From Salinibacillus aidingensis (lineage in GTDB: Bacteria > Bacillota > Bacilli > Bacillales > Alkalibacillaceae), in contig NZ_BAAADO010000006.1 of NCBI RefSeq assembly GCF_039522525.1, forward strand, positions 1 through 64,000: 64,000 bases of DNA. Direction: 5' to 3'. Positions 17,204 through 25,816 of the stretch are shown here, piece after piece. Every line of letters starts with the position of its first letter. The stretch's first letter is position 1. The translations under genes and the position numbers were made by a program. Under the pieces are notes generated by a model. The model made no database searches. It worked only from the letters and a program-made list of their open reading frames with translations, and was not told the DNA's origin.

Positions 17204-17353
17204 AGTGAAACTTCCATCAGTGGGGTTTTCTACATCCCCCACGGATGGTTAGTTGAACTTATCAGGTTTTACTGGCCGTTTATCCCCCACATAGTCTTGT
17301 TGGGTTACCCTCAAAACTTGAAGTGGGGTATTACGGCCGGTTAATACGTGATA
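17202..17353 (+). repeat. Structured interspersed repeat, copy A
   Basis: About 150 bp nearly identical to 53693-53848 and, inverted, to 61212-61369. It begins AAAGTGAAACTTCC, has a GTGGGG/CCCCCAC hairpin, then a long arm bounded by ACTGGCCGT and ACGGCCGGT, and ends near ACGTGAT. It lies directly after the flaG stop and before fliS, so it would be transcribed in the flaG-fliS message. Confidence 0.85.
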
Positions 17354-17424
17354 GATAGCAAGAAAGCCGCTTTTTTTGAAATACAAAAGGTGGCACAATG
17401 GAATGAGAGAAGGAGGACCTTACC

Positions 17425-17832
17425 GTGGCAAATCCATATGCAGCTAAACAGCAGGCCTATCAGAATAACGCTGTCAACACCGCATCACCAGGAGAGTTAA
17501 CCTTGATGCTTTATAATGGCTGTCTCAAATTCATAAGACATGCCAAAAAAGCCATGAATGAAAAGAACTATGAGACAAAAAATACAAATATCCAAAAAGC
17601 CCAGCGAATCATTCAGGAGTTAATGGTAACCATGGATCCTGAAAGCGACATTTCCGATCAGGTCATGCCGCTATATGATTACATTAACCGTCGTCTTATG
17701 GAAGCGAATATCGAAAATGACCCTGAGATTTTAGATGAGGCGTCCGAGCTTGTGACAGAATTCCGGGACACCTGGAAAGAGGTTATTCAGATCACCCGTC
17801 AGCAGCAGTATGGCCAGGGCGGGAATGCTTAA
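17425..17832 (+). CDS. fliS: Flagellin export chaperone FliS
   Basis: A 135-residue FliS. The N-terminus NPYAAKQQAYQNNAVNTASP and LTLMLYNGCLKFI are the conserved flagellin-binding surface. FliS holds the disordered C-terminus of flagellin and prevents polymerisation in the cytosol. It starts at a GTG (17425), with AAGGAGG nine bases upstream. Its stop overlaps the fliT start by one base (TAATG), so the two are translationally coupled. Confidence 0.95.
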   Translation: MANPYAAKQQAYQNNAVNTASPGELTLMLYNGCLKFIRHAKKAMNEKNYETKNTNIQKAQRIIQELMVTMDPESDISDQVMPLYDYINRRLMEANIENDPEILDEASELVTEFRDTWKEVIQITRQQQYGQGGNA

Positions 17833-18185
17833 TGAGCGCTGTAAAGGAACTACATACAATCACCACAGACTTTTACAATTATCTTTATCAGCAGGAATTG
17901 GACAGAGATCAGGAATCGTTACTGGAAAGCCTGACTGATTTCCTGAATAAGAGAGAAACGTTCATGAATCAGATCAAACCTCCTTATACAGATGAGGAAA
18001 AAAAGCTGGGGAAAGAGATCGTTCGTATGGACCGTGAAATTGAAGATTCTTTCCAGGAGCAATTTACCCAGCTGAAAGGATCCATGAAGCAAATTCAGAG
18101 TCAAAAACGAAACAACCAGAAATACATTAATCCTTATCAAAATGTATCCACAGTCGATGGGATGTTTTTTGATAAAAGAAATTAG
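17832..18185 (+). CDS. fliT: Flagellar chaperone FliT
   Basis: A 117-residue, mostly helical protein in the fliT position, overlapping fliS by one base. The end NPYQNVSTVDGMFFDKRN matches the tail seen in Bacillus FliT proteins. FliT acts as chaperone of the filament cap protein FliD. Assignment rests on context, length and the C-terminal signature. Confidence 0.82.
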   Translation: MSAVKELHTITTDFYNYLYQQELDRDQESLLESLTDFLNKRETFMNQIKPPYTDEEKKLGKEIVRMDREIEDSFQEQFTQLKGSMKQIQSQKRNNQKYINPYQNVSTVDGMFFDKRN

Positions 18186-18190
18186 GTGAA

Positions 18191-18556
18191 ATGGTGGCAA
18201 ATTTAGAAGTACAAGAAGTGGAATTCCTGCAAAAATATCATGAACTGCTGGAGGGGATGAGTGAAGCCCTGGAGCATCTTGGCCAGATGCCGGATGTTGG
18301 AGAGTCCAGTATAGCTGAAACTCTTTTTGCCGATTTAGTCAAAGGCATGCAGCAGCTTCATGCCAGTCATGATCAGCTGGCCCCTCTGCTTAACGTAGAA
18401 ACCCTTGACCAATTCGACAGGCTCGTCCAGTCCATGTCGAAATGGTTTGAGCAGGATGTGGATAAAGCGGCTCTATTATCCAATGAAGTGATCCCTGCTT
18501 TTCTTGACTGGAAACAGGATATGGATGATCGGATTGAGCCTTTGATTGCGCATTAA
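18191..18556 (+). CDS. Uncharacterised acidic helical protein of the fliST operon
   Basis: A 121-residue acidic protein I do not recognise (LEVQEVEFLQKYHELLEGMS, then helices to the end LDWKQDMDDRIEPLIAH). It starts five bases after fliT with AGGTGA just upstream (ATG 18191, GTG 18194 also possible), so it belongs to the same operon. A helical bundle and a chaperone or export-accessory role are plausible from context only. Confidence 0.75.
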   Translation: MVANLEVQEVEFLQKYHELLEGMSEALEHLGQMPDVGESSIAETLFADLVKGMQQLHASHDQLAPLLNVETLDQFDRLVQSMSKWFEQDVDKAALLSNEVIPAFLDWKQDMDDRIEPLIAH

Positions 18557-18577
18557 AATCGAATAGATAAAGAGTTG

Positions 18578-18615
18578 CAAGCCCCTGTCATGATGAGTTC
18601 GTGTCAGGGGTTTCA
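18578..18615 (+). terminator. Likely terminator of the flaG-fliST operon
   Basis: CCCCTG and CAGGGG, with flanking partial pairs, form a hairpin followed by TTTCACTT. The T run is short, so termination may be partial. Confidence 0.6.
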
Positions 18616-18701
18616 CTTAAGGAAGTGTGGGGTTTGGAGACAAGGAAATCAGACGGTGTTCGACAAAACGTGACACAAGATCCTCACAAACAAACTTTTT
18701 C

Positions 18702-18727
18702 GTTTATAGAGGAATTTTAGGGGGAAT
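18702..18727 (+). promoter_or_regulatory. Possible sigma-B promoter of hpf
   Basis: GTTTAT (18702-18707), 14 bases and GGGAAT (18722-18727) resemble the sigma-B consensus GTTTAA-N12-14-GGGTAT. The B. subtilis hpf gene (yvyD) is a sigma-B/sigma-H target, which makes this likely. Confidence 0.55.
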
Positions 18728-18769
18728 GGTAGAATAAACAATACATAAGGATGAAAGGAGGAACTTCTT

Positions 18770-19327
18770 ATGAACTTTAACATAAGAGGCGAAAATCTTG
18801 AAGTTACAAATGCAATTCAGGAGTATGTAGAGAAAAAGATCGGCAAGCTGAAAAAGTACTTTGACAGCAAAATCACTTCTGATGTGAATGTGAACCTTAG
18901 TGTTTATGAGGGAGAACAGCGCATTGAAGTAACGATACCTATGCAAGACCTCCTATTACGAGCTGAAGAACATCATTCCGATTTATACGCGGCAATAGAT
19001 TTGGTTGTAGATAAACTTGAACGTCAAATTCGTAAATATAAAACAAAAATCAATCGAAAATTCCGTCAGCAGGGCGCACCTAAATATGTCTTTGCAGAAA
19101 TGGAAAAAGAGATTTTTGATCAGGATCAAGCATACGAAGAAGACGACGATTTTGAAATAGTACGTACAAAGACATTTGACTTGAAACCAATGGCATCTGA
19201 AGAAGCTATCCTCCAGATGGATATGCTTGGACATACATTCTTCGTATTTACGAATGCGGAGACAGGTGATACAAATGTGGTTTACCGTCGAAATGATGGA
19301 CGTTACGGTTTAATTGAGCCCAGCTAA
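18770..19327 (+). CDS. hpf: Long-form ribosome hibernation promoting factor
   Basis: A 185-residue long HPF. The N-terminal S30AE domain (about 1-100; MNFNIRGENLEVTNAIQEYV) binds the 30S decoding site. A charged linker is followed by the C-terminal dimerisation domain (about 125-185; TFDLKPMASEEAILQMDMLG ending NDGRYGLIEPS). Long HPF alone joins 70S ribosomes into inactive 100S dimers. AAAGGAGG lies before the ATG. Its place between the flagellar genes and secA matches B. subtilis. Confidence 0.95.
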   Translation: MNFNIRGENLEVTNAIQEYVEKKIGKLKKYFDSKITSDVNVNLSVYEGEQRIEVTIPMQDLLLRAEEHHSDLYAAIDLVVDKLERQIRKYKTKINRKFRQQGAPKYVFAEMEKEIFDQDQAYEEDDDFEIVRTKTFDLKPMASEEAILQMDMLGHTFFVFTNAETGDTNVVYRRNDGRYGLIEPS

Positions 19328-19360
19328 TCAAATATATGATACATCCTTATGCTTTAGTTA

Positions 19361-19392
19361 AGTCCTGCCTATGTACAGGGCTTTTTCTTTTT
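19361..19392 (+). terminator. hpf terminator
   Basis: AGTCCTG and CAGGGCT pair (one wobble) and are followed by TTTTTCTTTTTT. Confidence 0.8.
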
Positions 19393-19446
19393 TATCACGC
19401 ATTAACTGACCGTAATACCCCCACTGATGGATGTTTCCCTTTATAG
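19392..19446 (-). repeat. Structured interspersed repeat, copy D (internally deleted)
   Basis: On the minus strand this reads AAACATCCATCAGTGGGGG joined directly to TATTACGGTCAGTTAATGCG. It is the two ends of the 150-bp repeat fused at the shared GGGGG/GAGGG position, so about 100 bp of the middle is missing. The stretch 19447-19777 otherwise shows nothing I can name. Confidence 0.75.
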
Positions 19447-19777
19447 AATTAAATCATTCAGGAACGTCCGCATTCAGCTCAATCGCCCGGCGACAAGCGA
19501 GACTTCCTTCATCCTCTGGCTCTTTCGGATTCGTTTCTTTCTGCCCTATATAGATTATACAAATGCTGTTTAAAATATGTATTCCAAAAAAATACTGCCT
19601 TTTGAAAATTTGTCCAAAATTTAATTTTAACTAAAGAAACTTCATGTAATACCCCTAAAACTGACAAAATTCGCCACAAAACCGTCAAAATCCGACCCTG
19701 TTTTTTAATTTCAGCGATTTTTCTTCCTTTCCTGTTCGTGGTATAACTATTTTAACGAAAGCAAAGGAGGCGTATTC

Positions 19778-19924
19778 ATGTCCCACCAAAGCTGCCCTCA
19801 CTGCCAAAGACAAGAGAACCGGATCAAACAGCATGAAAAGTACATAGCACAACTGGTTGAATATGTTGCTAAAATGAATCAGCGTATGACCGATTTGGAA
19901 AAAAGGCATGTAAAAAAAGTTTGA
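19778..19924 (+). CDS. 48-residue CxxC coiled-coil protein
   Basis: A short gene with a strong ribosome binding site (AAAGGAGG, seven bases before the ATG). The protein is MSHQSCPHCQRQENRIKQ, then a heptad-patterned helix to a basic end (EKRHVKKV). A single CPHC pair suggests a metal site shared between subunits or a redox pair. I do not recognise it. It sits alone between hpf and secA and is followed by a terminator. Confidence 0.6.
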   Translation: MSHQSCPHCQRQENRIKQHEKYIAQLVEYVAKMNQRMTDLEKRHVKKV

Positions 19925-20009
19925 TTCCTCTTATTCCACGGTTTCCAGCAGGGGGCTATCCGCTCCCTGCACACCTCTCCATTCCGTTTTGAATACGGTT
20001 CCTCAATAT

Positions 20010-20042
20010 ATGCAGCCACTGCGCTGCATTTTTTCTTTTTTA
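20010..20042 (+). terminator. Terminator upstream of secA
   Basis: ATGCAGC (20010-20016) pairs with GCTGCAT (20023-20029), followed by a long T-rich tract. Confidence 0.85.
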
Positions 20043-20159
20043 TAGGGTCGCAATCTATGTGCACTACGCCTTTTATTGTCATGATGAATCCTTTAGTGTT
20101 ATGATGTAGTGAGGACTATTATAATAAAGTGTGATCTTACTAAATAGAGGTGCGAATGT

Positions 20160-22670
20160 ATGCGAGGATTATTGAAAAAAGTTTTTGGCGATGGAAATAC
20201 ACGCCAGCTTAAAAAACTGGAAACAACAGCAGAACAGATTGAAGCACTTGAACCCGAAATCAAAAAATTATCAGATGATGGATTAAGGAAAAAAACAGAG
20301 GAATTTAAACAACGTCTCGAAAAGGGCGAGACCTTAGATGATATTTTAGTAGAAGCTTATGCCGTTGTCCGTGAAGGAGCAAGACGTGTTTTGAATATGC
20401 GTCCTTTCCATGTACAGCTGCTGGGAGCGATTGCCCTTCACAACGGTGATATCGCAGAAATGAAAACAGGTGAAGGAAAAACGCTTGCCTCCACTATGCC
20501 CGCCTATTTGAATGCTTTATCAGGCAAAGGCGTTCATATTGTTACCGTCAACGATTACCTGGCCGACCGTGATGCGAAGGAAATGGGCGAGCTTTATCAG
20601 TTTCTTGGACTAACGGTAGGCCTGAACGCGAACGGCATGTCCAAGGAAGAGAAGAAGGAAGCCTATGCAGCGGATATTACGTACGGAACCAACAATGAAT
20701 TTGGTTTTGATTATTTGCGTGACAATATGGTGCTTTACAAAGAGCAGATGGTTCAGCGTCCGTTAAATTATGCCATCATTGATGAGGTAGACTCAATCTT
20801 AATCGATGAGGCCCGTACACCTCTGATTATTTCCGGATCTGCCTCCCGTTCTGAAAATATGTATCTTCGTGCGGATCAATTTGTCCGTACATTAAAAAAT
20901 GAAGAAGACTATACCTACGATGAGAAAACGAAAAACGTACAGCTGACCGAGGAAGGAAACAACAAGGCTGAGCGCTTCTTCAATATCGACAACCTGTATG
21001 ATTTATCCAACGTATCCCTGACTCACCACATCACTCAGGCGTTAAAAGCCCATGTGATTATGCAGCGTGATGCGGATTATGTGGTGCAGGAAGGCGAGGT
21101 TGTCATTGTTGACCAGTTCACCGGCCGTCTGATGAAGGGACGTCGCTACAGTGATGGTCTGCACCAGGCCATTGAGGCGAAGGAAGGCATGCAGATTCAA
21201 AAGGAAAGCATGACCCTTGCAACGATTACCTTCCAGAACCTTTTCCGTATGTATCAGAAAATTGCCGGTATGACCGGTACCGCGAAAACAGAGGAAGAGG
21301 AATTCCGGAATATTTACAACATGAATGTCGTTGTGATTCCAACCAACAAGCCGATTACCCGTGATGACCGCCCTGACTATATTTACAAAACAATGGACGG
21401 CAAGTTTCGTGCAGTCGTCAACGATATTAAAGAGCGTCATGAAAAGGGACAGCCTGTGCTCGTGGGTACGGTTGCGGTTGAGACTTCGGAATTAATTTCG
21501 AAAATGCTTAAAAAAGCCCGTGTTCCGCATAACGTGTTAAACGCAAAAAACCACTTCCGTGAAGCGGAAATTATTTTAGAGGCAGGGAAACAGGGTGCCG
21601 TGACCATTGCAACCAACATGGCCGGTCGTGGTACGGATATTAAACTCGGAGATGGAGTTGTGGAACGCGGCGGTTTAGCGGTTATTGGTACCGAGCGTCA
21701 CGAATCACGGCGAATCGATAACCAGCTCCGTGGACGTTCCGGACGTCAGGGAGATCCGGGTATATCCCAGTTCTACCTATCTCTTGAGGACGAATTGATG
21801 CGCCGCTTCGGATCGGATAACATGAAATCCATGATGGAGCGTCTCGGCATGGATGAGGATCAGCCGATTGAAAGTAAAATGGTTTCCCGTGCAGTGGAAT
21901 CTGCTCAGAAACGGGTGGAAGGAAATAACTTCGATGCCCGTAAGACCCTGCTTGCCTACGATGATGTATTGCGTCAGCAGCGCGAAATTATTTATCAGCA
22001 GCGCTATGAGGTGCTTGAGTCAGACAACCTCCGGGAAATTGTTGAGGGCATGATTCAGTCAACCGTTGAACGTGTGGTTGGATCCTATACAGCCGAGGAT
22101 GTACCGGAAGAATGGAACCTGGATGGCCTAGTTTCTTACGTGAACAGTAATCTTCTGGAGGAAAATGAGCTTTCCCAAAATATGCTGAAGGGTCTTGAGC
22201 CGGAAGAGATCACAGAGCATATTATCAATATGATTAAGCAAAAATATGATGAGAAAGAGCAGGAAATTTCCTCAGAGCAAATGCGTGAGTTTGAAAAAGT
22301 AATCCTGCTGCGTACGGTTGATACGAAATGGATGGACCACATCGACCAGATGGATCAGCTTCGTCAGGGTATTCACCTGCGCGCGTATGGACAGAACGAT
22401 CCACTCCGCGAGTATCAAATGGAAGGCTACTCCATGTTTGAGCAAATGGTGGCCGATATCGAGGAAGAGGTCTCCCGCTATATTATGAAAGCCCAGATCC
22501 GTGACAACCTGCAGCGTCAGGAGGTTGTTAAAGGGACTCAGGCTGTATCAGGCGGAGGCGAAGAAAAGCAGAAGAAACGCAGGCCATACGTAAAATCCCA
22601 GGCTGTCGGTCGTAATGATCCATGCCCATGCGGCAGCGGTAAGAAATACAAACACTGCCATGGTGCATAA
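20160..22670 (+). CDS. secA: Preprotein translocase ATPase SecA
   Basis: A full-length SecA (836 residues). Walker A TGEGKT is at residues 103-108, the DEVDSILIDEA Walker B follows near 208, and motif VI is NQLRGRSGRQGDPG near 520. The preprotein cross-linking, helical scaffold and wing regions follow. The C-terminus is the zinc-binding, SecB-type tail NDPCPCGSGKKYKHCHGA. SecA drives proteins through SecYEG using ATP. AGAGGTG precedes the ATG. A long hairpin separates it from prfB. Confidence 0.98.
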   Translation: MRGLLKKVFGDGNTRQLKKLETTAEQIEALEPEIKKLSDDGLRKKTEEFKQRLEKGETLDDILVEAYAVVREGARRVLNMRPFHVQLLGAIALHNGDIAEMKTGEGKTLASTMPAYLNALSGKGVHIVTVNDYLADRDAKEMGELYQFLGLTVGLNANGMSKEEKKEAYAADITYGTNNEFGFDYLRDNMVLYKEQMVQRPLNYAIIDEVDSILIDEARTPLIISGSASRSENMYLRADQFVRTLKNEEDYTYDEKTKNVQLTEEGNNKAERFFNIDNLYDLSNVSLTHHITQALKAHVIMQRDADYVVQEGEVVIVDQFTGRLMKGRRYSDGLHQAIEAKEGMQIQKESMTLATITFQNLFRMYQKIAGMTGTAKTEEEEFRNIYNMNVVVIPTNKPITRDDRPDYIYKTMDGKFRAVVNDIKERHEKGQPVLVGTVAVETSELISKMLKKARVPHNVLNAKNHFREAEIILEAGKQGAVTIATNMAGRGTDIKLGDGVVERGGLAVIGTERHESRRIDNQLRGRSGRQGDPGISQFYLSLEDELMRRFGSDNMKSMMERLGMDEDQPIESKMVSRAVESAQKRVEGNNFDARKTLLAYDDVLRQQREIIYQQRYEVLESDNLREIVEGMIQSTVERVVGSYTAEDVPEEWNLDGLVSYVNSNLLEENELSQNMLKGLEPEEITEHIINMIKQKYDEKEQEISSEQMREFEKVILLRTVDTKWMDHIDQMDQLRQGIHLRAYGQNDPLREYQMEGYSMFEQMVADIEEEVSRYIMKAQIRDNLQRQEVVKGTQAVSGGGEEKQKKRRPYVKSQAVGRNDPCPCGSGKKYKHCHGA

Positions 22671-22718
22671 CAATTCAAGAGACACTCCATCCCCATCTTT
22701 GGAGTGTCTCTTGAATTG
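22671..22718 (+). terminator. Long hairpin after secA
   Basis: A near-perfect 19-bp stem (CAATTCAAGAGACACTCCA at 22671-22689 with 22700-22718) starts directly after the secA stop. No T run follows, so it may be an RNA-stabilising or Rho-assisted structure rather than a true terminator. Confidence 0.6.
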
Positions 22719-22783
22719 TCTGTGTTAGGATAGAAGCAGTGCAGGTTATAGTAAATTAGAGATTGATTTTAGAGGTGATAATG

Positions 22784-23882
22784 ATGGATTTAACAGATAT
22801 TAAACAGGAAATTGACAAAATGAACAGGCGAATCGATGACTTTAGGGGGTCTCTTTGACTTAGAAGAGGATCGTAAGCGAATAGCTGAGCTTGAACAGGA
22901 AATGACCGCTCCGGGATTCTGGGATGATCAGGAAACGGCCCAGAAAGTCATTGGAGAGGTGAACAGTCTAAAAGAACTCGTTCAGTCGTTCGAAAAAAAT
23001 GAAGAAAGTCTGGAGAACCTTGAAGCCACGTATGAATTGGTAAAAGAAGAAGATGATCCGGAGCTTAGAGAAGAGCTGGAAGAGGAAGTTAAAACTGTAA
23101 CAAATGATTTAAATGAATTCGAGCTTTACTTACTTTTAAGTGAACCGTATGATAAAAACAATGCGATTCTCGAGCTTCATCCGGGAGCCGGCGGTACCGA
23201 ATCACAGGATTGGGCGAGTATGCTGCTCCGTATGTATACCCGCTGGGCGGAGAGTAAGGACTTTAAAGTAGAAACACTGGATTACCTGCCGGGCGATGAA
23301 GCCGGCGTAAAAAGTGTAACGCTATTAATTAAAGGTCATAATGCCTATGGTTATTTGAAAGCGGAGAAGGGCGTTCATCGTTTGGTGCGCATCTCTCCAT
23401 TTGATTCATCAGGCCGTCGTCATACATCCTTTGTTTCCTGCGAGGTTATGCCTGAATTCGATAATGATGTTGAAATTGACGTTAAGCAGGAGGATTTAAA
23501 AATTGACACCTACCGTTCCAGCGGGGCAGGTGGTCAGCACGTAAACACAACTGATTCAGCCGTTCGGATTACCCACCTGCCAACAAACATTGTGGTCACG
23601 TGTCAGTCCGAACGCTCTCAGATTAAAAACCGTGAACAGGCCATGAAAATGCTGAAATCCAAGCTGTATCAAAAAGAAATTGAACGACAGCAGGCAGAGC
23701 TGGATGAAATTCGCGGGGAACAAAAGGAGATTGGCTGGGGAAGCCAGATCCGCTCCTACGTTTTCCACCCGTACTCCATGGTGAAAGACCACCGAACCAA
23801 CGTTGAAATTGGCAATACACAGGGAGTTATGGATGGGCGCATTGATCCATTTATCGATGCTTATTTACGTTCGCAAATGTAA
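22784..23882 (+). CDS. prfB: Peptide chain release factor 2 with programmed +1 frameshift
   Basis: The gene is in two frames. 22784-22855 encodes MDLTDIKQEIDKMNRRID and ends at CTT followed by TGA (22856-22858). After skipping T22856, GAC at 22857 continues the frame to 23882, giving 365 residues in all. AGGGGG (22844-22849) lies three bases before the slippery CTT, the usual Shine-Dalgarno-like stimulator. RF2 thus controls its own level: low RF2 stalls at UGA and favours the shift. The SPF recognition motif (RISPFDSSGRR) and the catalytic GGQ loop (AGGQHVN) are intact. AGAGGTG six bases upstream favours ATG 22784 over 22781. Confidence 0.97.
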
Positions 23883-23901
23883 TTTATTTAATAAATGGGA
23901 A

Positions 23902-23933
23902 ACCAGAGGGAATTTGCCCTCTGGTTTTTTTGG
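23902..23933 (+). terminator. prfB terminator with a partial tandem duplication
   Basis: CCAGAGGG/CCCTCTGG is followed by seven T. The 3' half GCCCTCTGGTTTTTTTGG is repeated immediately downstream (23938-23955), a recent-looking duplication. Confidence 0.9.
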
Positions 23934-23967
23934 TTTTGCCCTCTGGTTTTTTTGGTTTCTTAAGTTG

Positions 23968-24320
23968 GATTAATCCATCCTCTGCTTGATTGAACAGCGG
24001 GAAGCCCAATACTACTTTTATAAAAAGAATTATTCCAAAATGCAGATAATTAAATCAAAATTCTATGAATTGTGCCTGTACCACAGGGAATTCAACCAGT
24101 TTTGAAAATAATTAAACCTGTTTTAAAAATAATCTGTCCTGCATTTGGAAAAATTAATCCGGAATCGGGGAATTTAATCTGAATTTCGCCGGATTAATCG
24201 TAAAAGTGGAAAATGAATCTCAACACAGCATCATTCGTCCTTATATGACCGGATTGATCCGTCCAAGTCAGGATTAAACCTGATCGACTGTTATTTATCC
24301 ATATCGACCGGAATTCAGCC
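23968..24320. repeat. Array of degenerate 10-base motifs with 20-base periodicity
   Basis: A motif close to GGATTAATCC recurs every 19-21 bases. Unit starts are about 23968, 23988, 24008, 24028, 24048, 24067, 24088, 24109, 24130, 24151, 24170, 24191, 24211, 24231, 24251, 24271, 24291 and 24311. Clear units include GGATTAATCC, GAATTATTCC, GAATTCAACC, TAATTAAACC, AAATTAATCC, GGATTGATCC, GGATTAAACC and TTATTTATCC. The intervening 10 bases are variable. No ORF or transcription signal explains it. It fills most of the gap between prfB and the next gene. Confidence 0.7.
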
Positions 24321-24397
24321 TGCCCGGCCCATGAAAAAATCCCCCGACCTCTCACTTGTTCACCGCGTTACTACTGTAAAGCGTTAATTTGCCGGCG

Positions 24398-24426
24398 TTC
24401 ACAGGCGTTTTTTCGTATGTTATAGT
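24398..24426 (+). promoter_or_regulatory. sigma-A promoter of the YitT-family gene
   Basis: TTCACA (24398-24403) and TATAGT (24421-24426) with a 17-base spacer, about 45 bases before the start at 24472. Confidence 0.65.
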
Positions 24427-24471
24427 TTTTAGCGGTACGCAAAGGTTTGACGGAAAAAGAGGTGTTTCTAA

Positions 24472-25329
24472 ATGATGGAGAACCGGGAAGGCAATCGTAT
24501 GCAGTTTGTTGCATTGGAATATTTATATGTCATTTTAGGTTCATTTTTTGTTGCGATTGGATTCAACTTATTTTTGCTTCCTAATGGGGTGGCTTCCGGC
24601 GGAGTGTCCGGGATTAGTACGTTAACAGATGAATTGTTCGGCTGGGAACCGGCGTTTGTGCAGGGATTTCTAAATGTTCCTTTATTTATCGCCGGCGTAG
24701 TTATTCTTGGGGCTAACTTTGGGCTCAAATCATTTCTTGGAACGATTATGCTACCGATCTTTGTTTATTTAACAAGAGAGTGGGATCCTGCAACGCTAAA
24801 TCCGCTCTTAGCATCGGTGTTTGGTGGAATTTTAGTCGGGGCAGGTCTTGGTATCGTCTTCCGTGGGCGGGCGTCTACCGGCGGAACAGATGTAGCGGCT
24901 GCTATTTTACATAAATTTACCGGTATTTCTCTGGGAATCTGTATGGCATTCATTGATGGGTTGATTGTCACATCAGCGGCGTTTGTCTTTAATCTTGAGC
25001 ATTCCCTTTACGCACTGGTTGGATTATTTATGACCAGCCGGACGATAGATATTATTCAGGTTGGTTTTACGACTTCAAAAAATGTCATGATTATTACGGA
25101 TAATCTGGAAGAAATGCGGAAAACTATTTTTGAAGAAATAGATAGAGGTGTCACCATCCTGCGCGGGGAAGGTGGATACACGAGAGAAAATCGCAACATT
25201 ATGATGTGCGTGGTCGATCAAAAAGAATTCACCAAATTGACAAAAACCGTGAACAAGGTTGATTCAGAGGCATTCGTCATTGCCATGTCTGCAGCAGAGG
25301 TACTTGGCGAGGGTTTTAAAAAACAATGA
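24472..25329 (+). CDS. YitT family membrane protein (DUF161 plus DUF2179)
   Basis: A 285-residue protein. Residues 1-200 form five or six membrane helices of the YitT/DUF161 type (IGFNLFLLPNGVASGGVSGI, GILVGAGLGIVFRGRASTGG). Residues 205-280 are a cytoplasmic ferredoxin-like DUF2179 domain (RGVTILRGEGGYTRENRNIM). The function is unknown in general. The B. subtilis gene at this position, yvjA, is of the same family. AGAGGTG precedes the tandem ATGs. Confidence 0.88.
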   Translation: MMENREGNRMQFVALEYLYVILGSFFVAIGFNLFLLPNGVASGGVSGISTLTDELFGWEPAFVQGFLNVPLFIAGVVILGANFGLKSFLGTIMLPIFVYLTREWDPATLNPLLASVFGGILVGAGLGIVFRGRASTGGTDVAAAILHKFTGISLGICMAFIDGLIVTSAAFVFNLEHSLYALVGLFMTSRTIDIIQVGFTTSKNVMIITDNLEEMRKTIFEEIDRGVTILRGEGGYTRENRNIMMCVVDQKEFTKLTKTVNKVDSEAFVIAMSAAEVLGEGFKKQ

Positions 25330-25397
25330 ATAGGTTATAATATCCATGAGATGCAGTATTTGGCATTTCAATATACGAAGAAGGGGGATTTGTTCAA

Positions 25398-25787
25398 ATG
25401 AAAAAAGCACTAATAGCCATGCTGTTCGGCTCTGCTCTGGTACTTGCAGCTTGTGGCGGTGGTGATGATAATGCAGGTGAAGACACTGGCAACAATGATG
25501 CTGGTACTGAGCAGCAGGCAGAAGAAAATGGCGACACAGGGAATGCAGATGGCGGAACTGTTGATACCGCAGCTGCTGAAAAAATCGCACAAAACAACTG
25601 TGCAACCTGCCACGGCGGAGATCTCTCCGGACAGGGAAATGCAGCTGACTTGACGACCATTGGATCCAGACTTTCAAAAGAGGAAATTGTAGACGTTATT
25701 CAAAATGGTAAAGGCGGTATGCCACCTGTAAACATCAGTGAAGAAGATGCAAATACCGTTGCATCATGGTTAGCTACTAAAAAATAA
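25398..25787 (+). CDS. cccB: Lipoprotein cytochrome c-551
   Basis: A 129-residue c-type cytochrome anchored by lipid. The signal peptide ends in the lipobox LAAC (Cys about 18). A Gly/Asp/Asn-rich linker follows, then a cytochrome c domain with the haem site CATCH and an axial methionine in GGMPPVNIS. It carries electrons on the outer face of the membrane, probably to a cytochrome oxidase. AAGGGGG precedes the ATG, and a terminator follows. Confidence 0.94.
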   Translation: MKKALIAMLFGSALVLAACGGGDDNAGEDTGNNDAGTEQQAEENGDTGNADGGTVDTAAAEKIAQNNCATCHGGDLSGQGNAADLTTIGSRLSKEEIVDVIQNGKGGMPPVNISEEDANTVASWLATKK

Positions 25788-25816
25788 TAATAAACAAGTA
25801 ACCTGAAATTTGGCCA

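Noticed and set aside
23968..24320. CRISPR array
   Set aside because: Units are only about 10 bases, degenerate, with 10-base gaps and no cas genes nearby; CRISPR repeats are longer and near-identical.
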